From Aquarana catesbeiana (taxonomy: Eukaryota; Chordata; Amphibia; Anura; Ranidae), in contig NC_133324.1 of assembly GCF_042186555.1 (NCBI RefSeq), positions 131,700,696 through 131,764,695 on the forward strand: a stretch of 64,000 nt of DNA, read 5' to 3'. This document shows, piece after piece, positions 21,667 to 33,190 of the stretch (position 1 is the stretch's first letter; the number at the start of each line of letters is the position of its first letter). The notes below the pieces were generated by a model. That model was not told the origin of the DNA. It did no database searches and was given only the letters and a program-made list of their open reading frames with translations. The position numbers were made by a program, and so were the translations under genes.

Positions 21667-23081
21667 TGGGGAAAGCAAATTAATTGTCAAAGGATCTGCG
21701 GGAAAAGGTAGTTGAACTGTATAAAACAGGAAAGGGATATAAAAAGATATCCAAGGAATTGAGAATGCCAATCAGCAGTGTTCAAACTCTAATCAAGAAG
21801 TGGAAAATGATGGGTTCTGCTGAAACCAAAGGTAGACCAACTAAAATTTCAGCCACAGCTCCCACGAAAAAATTATTCGGGATGCAAAGAAAAACCCACA
21901 AACAACTTCAGGTGAAATAAGGGACTCTCTGAAATCATGTGGTGTGGCGGTTTCAAGATGTACAATAGTGGCGCGTGCACGCGGTCGGATTTTCCGACAA
22001 GAAATGTTCGATGGGAGCTTGTTGTCAGAAATTCCGACTGTGTGTAGGCTCCATCGGACATTTTCCATCGGAATTTCCAGCAAACAAAATTTGAGATCTG
22101 GATCTCAAATTTTCGACAACAAAATCCGTTGTCGTAAATTCCGACCATGTGTACACAATTCTGACGCACAAAGTTCCACTCATGCTTGGAATCAAGCACA
22201 ACAGCCGCACTGGCTATTGAACTTCATTTTTCTTGGCTCGTCGTACGTGTTGTACTTCACCGCGTTCTTGATGTTAGGAATTTCCGACAAGATTTGTGTG
22301 ATCGTGTGTATGCAAGACAAGTTTAAGCCAACATCCGTCAGAAAAAAAACATGGATTTTGTTGTCGAAATATGCGATCGTGTGTACGCGGCATAAGGAGT
22401 CACTTGAAGAAAGATGGGCTGCATGGTCGAGTCACCAGAAGAAAGCCATTACTACGCAAATGCCACAAAGTATCCCACTTACAATACGCCAAACAGCACA
22501 GAGACAAGCCTCAAACCTTCTGGCACAAAGTCATTTGGAGTGATGAGACCAAAATTTAGTTTTTGGAGAGGAGTCAACAAGGCCTATGATGAAAGGTACA
22601 CCATTCCTACTGTGAAACACGGAGGTGGATTGCTGATGTTTTGGGAATGTGTGAGCTACAAAAGGCACAGGAAATTCAGTCAAAATTGATGGCAAGATGA
22701 ATGCAGTATGTTATCAAAAAATACTGGAGGAACATTTGCATCCATCAGCCAGGAAGCTGCGCATGGGACGTACTTGGACATTCCAACATGACATTGATCC
22801 AAAACACAAGGCCAAGTCGACCTGTTATTGGCTACAGCAGAATAAATAAGGTTCTGGAGTGGCCATCTCAATCTCCTGCCCTCAATATCATTGAGCCACT
22901 CTGGGGAGATCTCAAACGTGCAGTTCATGCAAGACAGACCAAGAGTTTACAGGAACTGGAGGCTTTTTGCCAAGAGGAATGGGCAGCTTTACCATCTGAG
23001 AAGATAAAGAGCCTCATCCACAAATACCACAAAAGACTTCAAGCTGTCATTGATGTTAAAGGGGGCAATACACGGTATTAA
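21667..23081 (+). pseudogene. Tc1 transposase remnant (HTH and DDE parts, interrupted)
   Basis: The ATG at 21667 is followed by an early stop. SKDLREKVVELYKTGKGYKK then starts the PAIRED-type helix-turn-helix, which continues through SSVQTLIKKWK. After the MITE insertion, the reading resumes with GLHGRVTRRKPLL and the first catalytic block IWSDET (near 22545). A further frame gives QHDIDPKHK (second Asp). The C-terminal block at 22850-23081 has LEWPSQSPALNIIEPLWGDL, with the Glu, then a tail ending KGGNTRY. At least two frame changes and the 424-bp insertion make it non-functional. The family's enzyme cuts and pastes at TA sites. Confidence 0.88.
21969..22392. mobile_element. Harbinger-like MITE inside the Tc1 transposase
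   Basis: TGGCGCGTGCACGCGGTCGG on the left and CGATCGTGTGTACGCGGCA on the right are inverse with several mismatches. TAG (21966-21968) and TAA (22393-22395) flank it. The interior has GGAATTTCCGA-like palindromes shared with 4237-4612 and 45523-45972. Transposase reading resumes immediately after it, so it postdates the Tc1. Confidence 0.75.
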
Positions 23082-23267
23082 GAACTGGGGTATGTAAACT
23101 TTTAAATAGGGCCATTTGGGTAGTTTCTGTTGTCATTATGATTTAAAAAGAGTAAACACAGTTGACTGATAATAAATGGCTTCAGCCAAACACTAACCAT
23201 GAGTGAAAAAAAAGTTTGTGTTATCATTCATATTCTCTGAAAAATGGAAATCATAAATTCTGTCAGG

Positions 23268-24020
23268 TGTGATATTAGGGAATGTCTAGCTCAGTGGTAG
23301 ATGCATTTTCAGTGAACAAAAAATGAAAGTTTATACATGCACGGGTTGCTCACACAGGGGTTCTTCTCCCAAAAATTACAACAAAAACGAAAATGCCAAG
23401 CCACCTGGCTCTCAAGGCTCACTCAGCCTTGGTCGCAGTACAAAGCTGCGCTGGCCCACTCCTGGCCTCTAGGAAGGGGCTCTCCTGACACTCCAGGCTT
23501 TCACACTCCTCCAAGACTCACGGTCCCCTCTGGTCACCAAGACTCTGTCTTCCAGTTGTCTCAGCTACGGTCTCCCCAACTCTCTCAGCTGGCCCAACTC
23601 AGTCCACTGACCTGGAACCTCTCCCACATGGAGTGCTGTCTCAAGGGTATTGCCTGGATTCTTAAATAGTAGCACACCTCCCTCCTGGCTGCAGCAACTG
23701 CTCCAACACCAACTCCTATCCCACCTCCTCTGAGCTATGCTCAGCTCTGCCTTATAATGAGTGTGTGCACCTGGACACACACACAACCTGCAGAACTTCT
23801 GGAAAGCCCGGACACAAGACTGAAGACTCCATCCCTCCCAATGCTCTTCGAAGTCTTCAAGTTTCCAGCCCCAATCCAGACTTACAAATTCCAGAGAAAA
23901 CTTAAAGCATAGCTTTCTCTGCTCACATATCTTCTGCTGGAACTTCTCAAACTGCCTCTTTAGGAGTTCTGTGTCCATTTTACCCTCATTTTCACCGAGA
24001 CCAGGGCTCTCACTCTCACA
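23268..24020 (-). mobile_element. Probable 753-bp solo LTR inside the Tc1 right inverted repeat
   Basis: The insert begins TGTGATATTAGGG and ends CACTCTCACA (TG...CA, TGTGA/TCACA), and is flanked by a perfect CAGG duplication (23264-23267 and 24021-24024). The Tc1 terminal repeat reads through when it is removed. On the minus strand CTATTTAAGA near 23660 could be a TATA box. A 4-bp duplication and TG...CA ends fit a Gypsy-type solo LTR. No AATAAA is obvious, so a DNA element cannot be excluded. A 159-codon minus ORF here reads partly into Tc1 sequence and is probably chance. Confidence 0.55.
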
Positions 24021-24053
24021 CAGGGTATGTAAACTTATGAGCACAACTGTATG

Positions 24054-24054
<1 letters not shown>

Positions 24055-24088
<34 letters not shown>
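24055..24088. repeat. GTAT/(TA)n microsatellite
   Basis: A short GTAT then TA run next to the Tc1 right end. Further TA runs occur at 24218-24237. Confidence 0.85.
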
Positions 24089-24089
<1 letters not shown>

Positions 24090-24093
<4 letters not shown>

Positions 24094-24217
24094 TTGTAAG
24101 CTCTAGCAGGGCCCTCTGATCCCTCCTGTATTGATTTGTATTGTGTGTACTGTCTGCCCTCATGTTGTAAAGCGATGCGTAAACTGTTGGCGCTATATAA
24201 ATCCTGTATAATAATAA
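24090..24217 (+). mobile_element. 3' tail of an L2-type LINE or related SINE
   Basis: AGATTGTAAGCTCTAGCAGG, then TTGTAAAGCGATGCG, then TTGGCGCTATATAAAT, ending in an ATAATA microsatellite. This is the widespread vertebrate L2-like 3' end with its short tandem tail. Nothing of the RT is attached, consistent with 5' truncation or a SINE using that tail. Confidence 0.65.
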
Positions 24218-24308
24218 TTATATATATATATATATATTTTTTTTTTTTATATTATTTCTAAGAACTTAATCTCCTAGTTCCACTTTGGTTACTGATGTGT
24301 TTTGTTTC

Positions 24309-24354
24309 AGCCCTGATGAAGGGGGAATTTTTGGCACCTGAAATGGGTTGGATC
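24309..24354 (+). ncRNA. Degenerate hammerhead-like motif
   Basis: CC-CTGATGA is followed by AGGGGG...CACCT and GAAA, then TGGGTT-GG. The order is as in the stronger copies, but stem I is only 2 bp and the GAAAC box is altered. AATAAA follows at 24381-24386. Probably a decayed member. Confidence 0.25.
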
Positions 24355-24419
24355 TGTTTTCTTGTTTTCAAAGTATTGGCAATAAAGACCTATGGACCCT
24401 TAGGACATACATTTGGTGC

Positions 24420-25435
24420 TCTGTTATTTGTTTTCATGTAAAATTTATATTGTTGTTTTTGTCTCCACTGGGAAGGCCCCCCCACTATTTGTTCCAATGA
24501 CCGTTGTCATCCACAGCAAAAAGTGAGGGAAAATCCAAAATGTTAGAGTTGTCATTACAGCAAGAAGTGAGAATTAAGTATCAAAAGTTACAGTGACAGC
24601 TGTCTAAGATGGGCAATACCTTCACTCTGAGGGGACTTACTCTCATTTCTTATTGTTTAGGTTCCTCAAAAACGTTATCCCCAGTGCTTAGATTTGCCAC
24701 TGGAACTCTCTGAAAATCTTACGTCAATGACTTTCTAAAAGTTAGTAATTGTTTGGGGCTCAGCGTACCTCTAGAGTGACAATGCTGAGACCCATTAAAT
24801 CATCATTCACAAAAGCAACATTGCATTGTGGGGGTATGCTCATTGCAGATTATCTCACAGGGTTTCCATTACCAGATTAAAGAGGTGGGGAGTATGGGCA
24901 TGCAGCACTGTTGGGGTACCTTATAGTACCTGTTGTTGATGGTCAAGTCTATGGGAATGCAAAACCTACAGTACTTGAAGATGGTCAAAGGCAGATCTGA
25001 ATGAGGTCAGTTACAGGTTCCATGGCACCTTTTTATGAATTCTGAGTGATCCCAGATGCATCTAAAATGTATGTCAAACTGATGGCACCTAAACCCTTAC
25101 CATAGCTACAATTCTTTACTAAGTTGGTGCTATTACTGAGTCATTTTAAACAATAGCAAACAACCTTGATCATCTTTCTTGATTGATGTCTCAGATGTAA
25201 CGTATTGGTTGGTGCATTTCCTAACATAATGTTGCTGTATATGCCAATTACTATAAATGTTTTATTTTTTTTTGTAAAATTCTGTTTATTAAGAATTTCA
25301 ACACAGATACAAAAAACACACAGTATATGACAGCCTTAACATAGACCACATATTACACACAAAACAGTCAGCACTGGACTTACTGTAGAACCCTGAGACT
25401 AAACATGTAAAAATGTTCACAAGTGCGACTGTATA
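24420..25435. other. Unassigned DNA
   Basis: About 1 kb with no ORF, repeat terminus or RNA motif that I can support. Confidence 0.45.
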
Positions 25436-25439
25436 TAAC

Positions 25440-25910
25440 AAGCTTACCTGTAGATACAATCTCCTAAACATGCACCATTTAGGAGATATTCGTTTTTTTT
25501 GCAGCTGGTGATGTCACCTGCGCATGCACACTTTGCTCTGAAATGAGGGCACACGAGTGTGCTGTCAATCCAGAGCTCTGAAATTTTTTTTAAAATAACA
25601 AACATATCCACTGTGCAGCTCATTTTGCACAGAGTGGCCCCGAACCTGCTCTTCTGGTGCCCCTCGGTGGCTCTCGTGGCTCTTCCCCGCATCAGATAAA
25701 CCCCTAGGAGAAGTGCTCTCCATAGACACGAATGCCGGACTTGCATGCACACCTTGCTCTGAAATGAGGGCACACGAGTGTGCCGTCAATCCAGAGCGGT
25801 GTGCCGCGACTGTGACTCCCATCCATATGTGTGGGAGTGACATCATCACTGCTCAGCCATTTAAACATCTGGAGCCCTCAAGCCCAGAGGAAAGACCATT
25901 TAAAAGGTAA
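25440..25910. mobile_element. Rearranged MITE related to 26309-26773, with an internal direct duplication
   Basis: AACAAACATATCCACTGTGC through CTTCCCCGCATCAG matches the interior of the element at 26.3-26.8 kb. Around it, a block of about 55 bp containing CTCTGAAATGAGGGCACACG is present twice (about 25527-25575 and 25749-25798) with few differences. The ends are not defined. Confidence 0.55.
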
Positions 25911-26308
25911 GTCTCTCATAATGTGCAAGTATCAGGTGCATGCTAGCACATTATACCATTACCTTGCAGGGGGACTTTTTTTTTTTTTTATTAGACTTAT
26001 CGCATTAACCAGGTCAGGCCAGACAAAGAGAATGTTTTAGTGTGATTGGTGCTTAACAACCACATTGCCTCCTCCCAGCCCTTTCCAATCCATTATATTA
26101 GTTATACACAGCAAAAGCTTTCCAAAACATTAAGTGGATTTTTCAAAGTGGGTCAGATGAGCAATGAAAGACAAGAATGAGGAACAGGATTAATCAAAAG
26201 CCACAAGAGAAAATTATAGAGTCTACTGGAAGCCTGCCCACTGTAAATGGTATAATGACTTTTAATAAATGGTTAGAAGAGGTTAAAATCCCAATGTGGA
26301 TACCCTCT

Positions 26309-26773
26309 TAAAGTGATTGTAAAGGCTATTTTTTGTTTTTTTTGTTTTTTGTTTTAAATAACAAACATATCATACTTACCTCCACTGTGCAGCTCATTTT
26401 GCACAGAGTGGCCCAGAACCTCGTCTTCTGGTGCCCCTTGGTGGCTCTCGTGGCTCTTCCCCGCATCAGGTAACCCCCTAAGAGAAGTGCTCTTCATAGA
26501 CAAGAATGCCAAACTCGGCCCCGCCCCGGCGCCCATGTCATTGGATTTGATTGACAGCAGCAGGAGCCAATGGGCTGCACTGCTATCAATCTATCCATTA
26601 AAGAGCCGAGAACCCCAGGCAGAGGAAGAGCACGTCTCCGCCAGGTGAAATTACAGGGCTCAGGCAAGTAAAACGGGGGGGGGGGGGGGGTTGGTCACTG
26701 GCAGGTGTTTTTTCACCTTAAAGCATAGCATGCATTAAGGTGAAAAAATACAAGGGTTTACAACTTCTTTAAA
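26309..26773. mobile_element. MITE with AAAGTGATTGTAAAGG ends and hairpins
   Basis: Left AAAGTGATTGTAAAGG and right GGGTTTACAACTTCTTT are imperfect inverse termini. The interior contains TTTTGCACAGAGTGGCCC, a G-run and a subterminal TTCACCTTAA...TTAAGGTGAA hairpin also seen in the 3440 element. Non-coding. Confidence 0.65.
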
Positions 26774-26774
26774 G

Positions 26775-27415
26775 TTGAACTTGATAGACCACTTCATGTT
26801 GGCCCGTTTTGCAAGGTATAGCTATGTAAAAGATTAAACATTAGTGCCTATACTGTTTAAACTCCAGTAATGCATGGTCTCTTCCTGCTCTGCACAGCCT
26901 CAGTTCACTATTCTTGACACTGTGGGAAATTAGAGCTACTACAGGTCAATCTGCTAACAGCCTAAAGACGTACTGCTGCTCAGGGGGTCTGGGTTTCAGA
27001 AAAGTGGCAGCCTCAGCCAACATGAAATAGGAGCAATGCTGGAGGCAGTTTACAGCACAGACTAATTTTGGTTGCATAATTATTAATGTGGAATGTATGT
27101 TCCTTGCTAAAGAACATTATTTTTTAACAAAAGTTGCTCTGGGCAAAGTTTTGCTTTAAAATTAGGTCTTGTGCTGCTGCATAGGTCACATATCCAAGGC
27201 TGGCCATGTTAAAGAGGAACTGCAGCCTGCTCACATAATTTGTAATAAAAACATCTTTGCTATTCTGAAGCTTCCCTCCAACCACTTTGCATATTATTTT
27301 ATATATACCGTGATTCTGTACTTGCCAAATATGCTGCAGAAATCTCCTGCCACTAAGTCTGGATGCATCCATTTTAACTGTGGGCAGCTGAAGCTGCCGC
27401 CTGTTCACTTCCTGG
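26775..27415. other. Unassigned DNA
   Basis: No supported gene or repeat. Short ORFs on both strands around 27.1-27.4 kb have no motif. Confidence 0.4.
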
Positions 27416-27419
27416 ATTT

Positions 27420-27535
27420 ACACAGAGGCACACAGACACACACGCACACACACATATATATACAGACACACAGAGGCACACAGACACACACAGACACACA
27501 TATATATATATATATATATATACAGATACACCGAG

Positions 27536-27567
<32 letters not shown>
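27420..27567. repeat. Compound CACA/(TA)n microsatellite
   Basis: ACACAGAGGCACACAGACAC units alternate with TA runs and a CA run. They yield artefactual Thr-His or Cys-Val repeats in two strands. Confidence 0.95.
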
Positions 27568-27573
<6 letters not shown>

Positions 27574-27839
27574 CATTGCTTGCCTGCTTTTCTCCTCTGT
27601 GGATGAATACACATGGATTTCTGCAGTCTCCTGTTATCTCCTCCCTCATCCAGCCCCCTACAGCTTTGCAGCTCTCATTGGCCCTTCTATGACTCATCCC
27701 CCTTCCCTTGCTGGCAAACTCTCATGAGAGTGAGAGAGAGCTGTGCATGATGTCATAAGCCTAGGCTAATGACCAGACAAGAAACAGGAAGTGGGCTGTA
27801 TAAGGTATTTAGTGGCAGAAAAAAATGTTTTACTATCCA

Positions 27840-28800
27840 AAGGTTAACCATTTCAGCCCCGGAAGAATTTCCTGACCAGAGCACTTTTTGTGATAAAGCA
27901 CTGCATCGCTTTAACTGACAATTGCGCGGTCGTGTGAAACAAAAATTGACGTCCTTTTTTCCCCACAAATAGCGCTTTCTTTTGGTGGTATTTGATCACC
28001 TCTGCGGTTTTTATTTTTTGCGCTATAAACAAAAAAAAGCTAAATTTTTTTTAAAAAAGCAATTTTTTTTGCTATAATAAATATCCCCAAAAGATATATA
28101 ACAAAACAAATTTTTTCCTCAGTTTAGGCTGATATTTATTCTTCTACATATTTTTGATAATAAAAAATCACAATAAGCGTATATTGATTGGTTTGCGCAA
28201 AAGTTATAGAGTCTACAAAATAGGGGATAGATTTATGACATTTTTATTATAATTTTTTTTTATTAGTAATGGGGGCGATCTGCAATTTTTATCGTGACTG
28301 CGACATTATGCAGACACATTGGACACTTTTGACACTATTTTAGGACCATTGTCATTTATACAGCGATCAGTGCTATAAAAATGCACTGATTACTGTATAA
28401 ATGACACTGGCAGGGAAGGAGTTAAACACTAGGGGGCGATCAAGGGGTTAAGTGTGTCCTAGGGAGTGATTCTAACTGTGGGGAGGATGGGCTACCACTG
28501 ATATGACAGCGATCACTGCTCCCAAAGACAGGGAGCAGTGATCTCTGTCTTGTCACAAGGCAGAACGGGGAAATGCCTTGTTTACATAGGCATCTCCCCG
28601 TTCTGCCGCTCCGTGACACGATCGCGGGACACCGGTGGACATCGGGTCCGTGGGACACGTGGGCACGGTTACGGACTACGTGGTGGGTGCACGCGCGCCC
28701 ACAATGCCGCTTCTTAAAGGGGACGTACCTGTACGCCCATTGGCGCAGACGTGCCATTGTGCCGAAGGCTATCGTCGTGCGCTGGTCGGCAAGCGGTTAA
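27840..28800. mobile_element. TTAA-flanked non-autonomous element (piggyBac-like)
   Basis: It starts TTAACCATTTCAGCCCCGG and ends GTCGGCAAGCGGTTAA, so TTAA occurs at both borders. The interior moves from an A/T-rich part (repeated TTTGCGCTATAAAC and GATTGGTTTGCGC) to a G+C-rich right arm. Inverted fragments of the same family occur at about 30900-31025, 33652-36254, 46650-47150 and 59183-59950. No transposase is present. Confidence 0.6.
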
Positions 28801-29322
28801 ACAACAAGGGCAGAAGATTTAATAGATGGAAAGCTGAAAAAATGACCGAAGGTCCACTTCAATACACAGAAACCAAAAATAAATGTAACATCCTTTGTAC
28901 TCAAAGATTGTCCACAATCTAAATCACAAACCTCCAAATTAAGCACGGAAATGTACGGCTGATACACCCTGATCCATACAGAGTTTTTCTGTGTAAGGAT
29001 ACACTTAACTCTAGAATCTATTATGAAACAGAAGTATGAGCTGTTCTTCAATGACGTCAGCAGTCTTCTATTTTTGACCATAACTAGGTAGATTAACTAT
29101 GTGGAACGTGCATTACAGCAACAACATTTTTATAGTGTTTACACCACTATACTATTTCAGTTAGTAACATGCTTACTGAGAATTAAACAGCCATGGTACC
29201 ACTAAAAGTTTTTAGGAATAAATAAAAATAGATTTGACCTTCTTTTAACTTTGAGTTAAAATATCCTTCTAAGCCAATGAAGCACCAGCTAAAAAAAAAA
29301 AAATGACACCAGCCTAAGGGCT
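28801..29322. other. Unassigned DNA
   Basis: About 0.5 kb without recognised features. Confidence 0.4.
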
Positions 29323-29489
29323 AGGGTTGCCATATCATCCCTTTAATCCAGGACACATTAATTACACAGGTTCTGAGGCTGATTTAATGCAGATAAGGCA
29401 CCGAGTGAGTTTAATTACCACCTTAATCAGCCACAGAACCTTTGTAATTAATGTGTGTTCCAGTTTAAAGGGATGATGTGGCAACCCTA
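29323..29489. mobile_element. Short MITE with TAGGGTTGCCA ends
   Basis: TAGGGTTGCCATATCATCCC is matched inverted by GGGATGATGTGGCAACCCTA, and the arms continue with TTAATTACACAGGTTCTG / CAGAACCTTTGTAATTAA. Nearly a perfect palindrome of about 167 bp. Confidence 0.8.
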
Positions 29490-29612
29490 CTAAGGGCCCA
29501 TTCACATATATCTGGCCAACTGCAATGGTAATGCACACTTGTTAACACCCATTAAATTGAGCATTAATGTGCTTTGGCTAAGACAGCCAATTCATTGAAA
29601 TGCCTACCAATG

Positions 29613-30402
29613 TACCGTATATACTCGAGTATAAGTCGACCCCAATATAAACCGAGGCACCTAATTTTACCACAAAAAACTGGGAAAACTTATTGACTGG
29701 AGTATAAGCCTAGGGTGAGAAATGCGCAGCTGCTGTAAGTGGAAAAAAGGGTCAACAATGCCCATTTGCAGCCTCACTGTGCCCATTTGCAGCCTCACTG
29801 TGCCCGTTTACAGCCATAGGTCCCCCGAACTTCAAACTCAGTAGTTAAGGGTTCCTAGATGCCCCCTAGCTGCAGACAAAATTTGGGGTTTCTGGACCCA
29901 AAGGGCCCCGAAATGACATTGCTACAGATGGACACAGTTGACTGACTTTGGGGCCTCATATCTCAGGGAGTTGGTGCTAGGAACCCCAGATTTGGTGTGA
30001 AAACCCAGTGGAACTAGCACTACAACATATCCAAAGCTGGGGTTCCTAGCACCAAGTGGCCCCGAGATACGGGGCCCCAAATTTGGTTTGGAAAATGTCA
30101 AGCACTTTTCTGCAGCAGAGAATGACATTTTCCGAACCGAATTTGGGGACCCGTATCTTGGGGCCACTTGGGGCTAGGAACCCCAGCTGGGGTTGTTGTT
30201 GTTCTAGTTCCACTGGGTTTGCACACCAAATTTGGGGTTCCTAGCACCAAGTTGCCCCGAGATACAGGGCCCCAAAGTCGGTTTGGAAAATGTCATTCTC
30301 TGCTGCAGAAAAGTGCTTGACTCAAGTATAAGCCGAGGGGGGCATTTTCAGCACTAAAAAATGTGCTGAAAAACTTGGTTTATTCTTGAGTATATACGGT
30401 AC
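29613..30402. mobile_element. Element with TACCGTATATACTCGAGTAT ends
   Basis: The left end TACCGTATATACTCGAG and the right end CTTGAGTATATACGGTA are inverse. The interior repeats a block with GGTTCCTAGCACCAAGT, CCCCGAGATAC and GGAAAATGTCA several times in both orientations. No transposase; ORFs inside are repeat artefacts. Confidence 0.75.
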
Positions 30403-30667
30403 CAGAACAGACCAGACCATCAATCAGACATGCACCATTTTCCCAGGCACAGTAGTGCATTACTGTGCTTTGTGGTGTGCTACAACATAGGTGCATTAGG
30501 TGAGTTCCTATAGTGTGTCGGGATGCCACTGAAAAAAATGGCAGCACAATGCACTAATGTGTGCATGCTGCATTGCAGTGAGTTACTGCAATTCATAGGT
30601 CTGAATAGGCTCTAAAGGCGGTTTAAAAAATTATCTATCTATATACTGTATATATACACACACACAC

Positions 30668-32125
30668 AGGGCCGACACAAGACATTGTGCTGCCTGGGCC
30701 CAAGAATGAAATGCTGCTCCCCCCCAAAAAAAATCACACCCACCAAAAAGCCCCCACATTCATTATTTTATATCAAGATAATTAAAACTAAAATTACATT
30801 TATCAGAAAATCGTATTTACATGCAACAGCACCTTGTCCACATGGAAAATTATATCACAAACCATTACATTCAAATCCAAACCTTTTTTTGTTTAAAGCA
30901 CAAAAAATAAAACTGCAGAGGTGATCCAATACCACCAAAAGAAAGCTCTATTTGTAGGAAAAAAAGGACGTCAATTTTGTTTGGTTACAGCATCGCACGA
31001 CAGCACAATTGTCAGTTGAACCTTCCAACTAAAAAGTTGTTGCACTTGAAGTTAATTTTGTATTGCACGTATTTGTAGAGGAGTTTCCACCATCCCTGCT
31101 AAGTTTCATTTCTTATGTCTTGTTCTCAGTTTGAACTAGATGTGAAGCTGCGTATCGCAGAGACAGATATTGTGGTAATATTGAAGTTTATTGAGATTTC
31201 TATACATTAGAGGGTTCCACCATTATTGTTAAATTATCGACTAGTAAGTTAGCGCTGCACTTTTCTTTTTTTTTTTTTTTTTTGTGGTGTGGGAACAAGC
31301 GGTAGGCCTTTTACTGACACTTTTTTATTTTACCTCCAGTAGTTTATTGTAAATAGTAGTGTGGTGATTACCTATTATACTAAAGATTGGCATGTGGAAT
31401 TAATAAACATAGATAAACAGCACTGATTGGCACTGATGGGCAGCACTGATAAGTGGCACTGATGGGCAGCACTTATAGGTGGCATTGATAGGTGGCACTG
31501 ATGGTCACTGATAGGTGGCACTAATTGGCACTGACAGGGGAGAGGGGGAGTTTCACATTGAGCAGATCATAAGGCTTGCCGGAGCCCCTCAGTGTGTGAC
31601 ACTGTCATCTAATGTAACTGCATTGAGGGAAAGAAATCAGCTGTCACAACTCAGCGGTGATGTAGGGGGTGGGCGGAGCTGCGGGACTGAGCAGCTATCA
31701 AACATCAGCCAATCGGGCTGTTTAAGAAAGAGGCGGAGCCACATAAATGTAGCGGCCCACCCAGACCCCATCCCGTTGGCTGGTGTTTAATAGCTGTTCG
31801 GTCCTGCCCACTCCCGACATCACCGCTGAGTTGTGACAGCTGATCTCTCTCCCTCAATGCAGTTACATTAGATGACAGTGTCACACACTCAGCGGCTCTT
31901 ACAAGCCCCACAATCTGCTCCACGTGGGCTGCACACTCCTTGGATGCCTTTCACAGCATCCCAGTGGATAGATAATCGGAAGACATCCCGGTGACTAGGA
32001 TGTGCGGCGACAGGCGGCGGTGGGTACTCCTGACAACTTTTCACTGCACGCTCTGGCCGGCTGCACCCCTCTTAAAGTGGCGCCTGGGACAATGGTCCCA
32101 CTGGGTCCCATGGTTGGGCCGGCCT
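30668..32125. mobile_element. Inverted-repeat element with CAGGGCCG ends and an inner palindrome
   Basis: ACAGGGCCGACACAAG on the left and GGGCCGGCCTTGT on the right are imperfect inverse ends. Inside, about 31545-31700 and 31780-31925 form a long inverted repeat (for example ACAACTCAGCGGTGATGT and ACATCACCGCTGAGTTGT). Before it lies a GGCACTGAT(A/G)GG tandem patch (31424-31540). The block at 30900-31025 is an inverted piece of the TTAA family. Structure suggests a non-autonomous DNA transposon with added repeats. Confidence 0.55.
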
Positions 32126-32141
32126 TGTACACACACACACA

Positions 32142-32826
32142 CACTCACTGGCCACTTTATAAGGTACACCTGTTCAATTGCTTGCTAACATAAATTGCTA
32201 ATCAGCCAATCACATAACAGCAACTCAATGGATTTAGGCATCTAGACACAGTGAAGACGACTTGCTGAAGTTGCTGAAGCCGTGCATCAGAATGGGAAAG
32301 AAAGGGGATTTAAATGACTTTGAACGTGGTATGGTTGTTGGTACCAGACGGCCTGGTCTGAGCATTTCTAAAAACTGCTGATCTACTGGAATTTTCAAGC
32401 ACAACCATCTCTGGACAAAAATGCCTCGTTGATGTCAAAGGAGAATGGACAGACTGGTTTGAGATGATAGAAAGGCAACAGTAACCTAAATAACCACTTG
32501 TTACAACCAAGGTATGCAAAATATCATCTCTGAACACACAACACAACGAACCTTGAAGCAGATGGGCTCCAGTAGCAGAAGACCACACCGGTTGTCACTC
32601 CTGTCAGCTAAGAACAGGAAACTGAGGCTACAATTCGCACAGGTTCATCAAAATTGGACAATAGATTGTAAAAACATTGCCTGGCCTGATGAGTCCCATT
32701 TTTAGCTGCGACATTCAGATGGTAGGGTCAGAATTTGGCATAAACAACATGAAAGCATGGATCCATCCTGCCTTGTATCAATGGTACAGGCTGGTGGTGG
32801 TGCTGTAATGGTGTGGGGGACATTTA
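32142..32826 (+). mobile_element. Tc1/mariner fragment with decayed transposase
   Basis: It begins CACTCACTGGCCACTTTATA, the terminus of a vertebrate Tc1-like family. Coding remnants follow: MGKKGDLNDFERGMVVG near 32292 (HTH start), and a later frame through RKLRLQFAQVHQNWT to IAWPDESHF at about 32680-32705, the first DDE Asp block. Stops and frame changes break it. The right half is missing because the copy runs into the palindromic sequence at 32827. Confidence 0.75.
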
Positions 32827-33190
32827 GGGCTCTTTCACACGGGGAGGATCAGTGATGATCCGCCCCATGAACATCCGCTTGCTCAGCGGGGATCGCTCCG
32901 CCGATCCCCGCTGAGCAGGAAAATGACAGGCCCGTCGCTGCACACTGTGCAGCGACGGACCTGTCATAGCGCCGCTCTCCCCTATGGGGGATCGGGTGAT
33001 GACGGACCGTAGAGTCCGTCGTCACCCGATCCGATCCGAAAACGGATGGAAAAGTAGGTTTTTCCTCCGTTACACTTTTTCGGATCGGAGCGGGACGGAT
33101 GTCAGCGGACATGTCACCGCTGACATCAGACGCTCCATAGACCTCCATGGAGTGTCCGTTCAGGTCCGCCTAAAAAACTGGCAGAGGCCT
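32827..33190. mobile_element. Highly palindromic G+C-rich MITE, right end incomplete
   Basis: It begins TAGGGCTCTTTCACACGGGG and consists of stacked inverted repeats, e.g. GCTCAGCGGGGATCG / CGATCCCCGCTGAGC, GTCGCTGCACA / TGTGCAGCGAC and GACGGAC...GTCCGTC. The expected AAAGAGCCCTA end is absent on the right, so it is truncated or its partner end was lost with the Tc1 right half. Confidence 0.6.

Larger units (their letters stand above)
21259..24049 (+). mobile_element. Tc1/mariner transposon, dead, with two nested insertions
   Basis: Ends CAGTTGTGCTCATAAG and CTTATGAGCACAACTG are perfect inverses, with TA next to the right end (24050-24051). Long inverted repeats of about 210 bp contain GTTTACATACCC / GTATGTAAAC at both inner and outer positions. 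The transposase lies between them. A Harbinger MITE (21969-22392) interrupts the coding region, and a TG...CA insertion (23268-24020) interrupts the right repeat. Removing both restores a normal element of about 1.6 kb. Confidence 0.9.

Noticed and set aside
23285..23310. tRNA-derived SINE from TAGCTCAGTGGTAGATGC (A-box-like)
   Set aside because: No B box (GGTTCGANNCC) follows at the expected distance, and the segment lies inside a TG...CA insert.
23565..24044. 159-codon minus-strand ORF as a gene
   Set aside because: It starts in Tc1 terminal sequence and runs across the insert border; no recognised domain.
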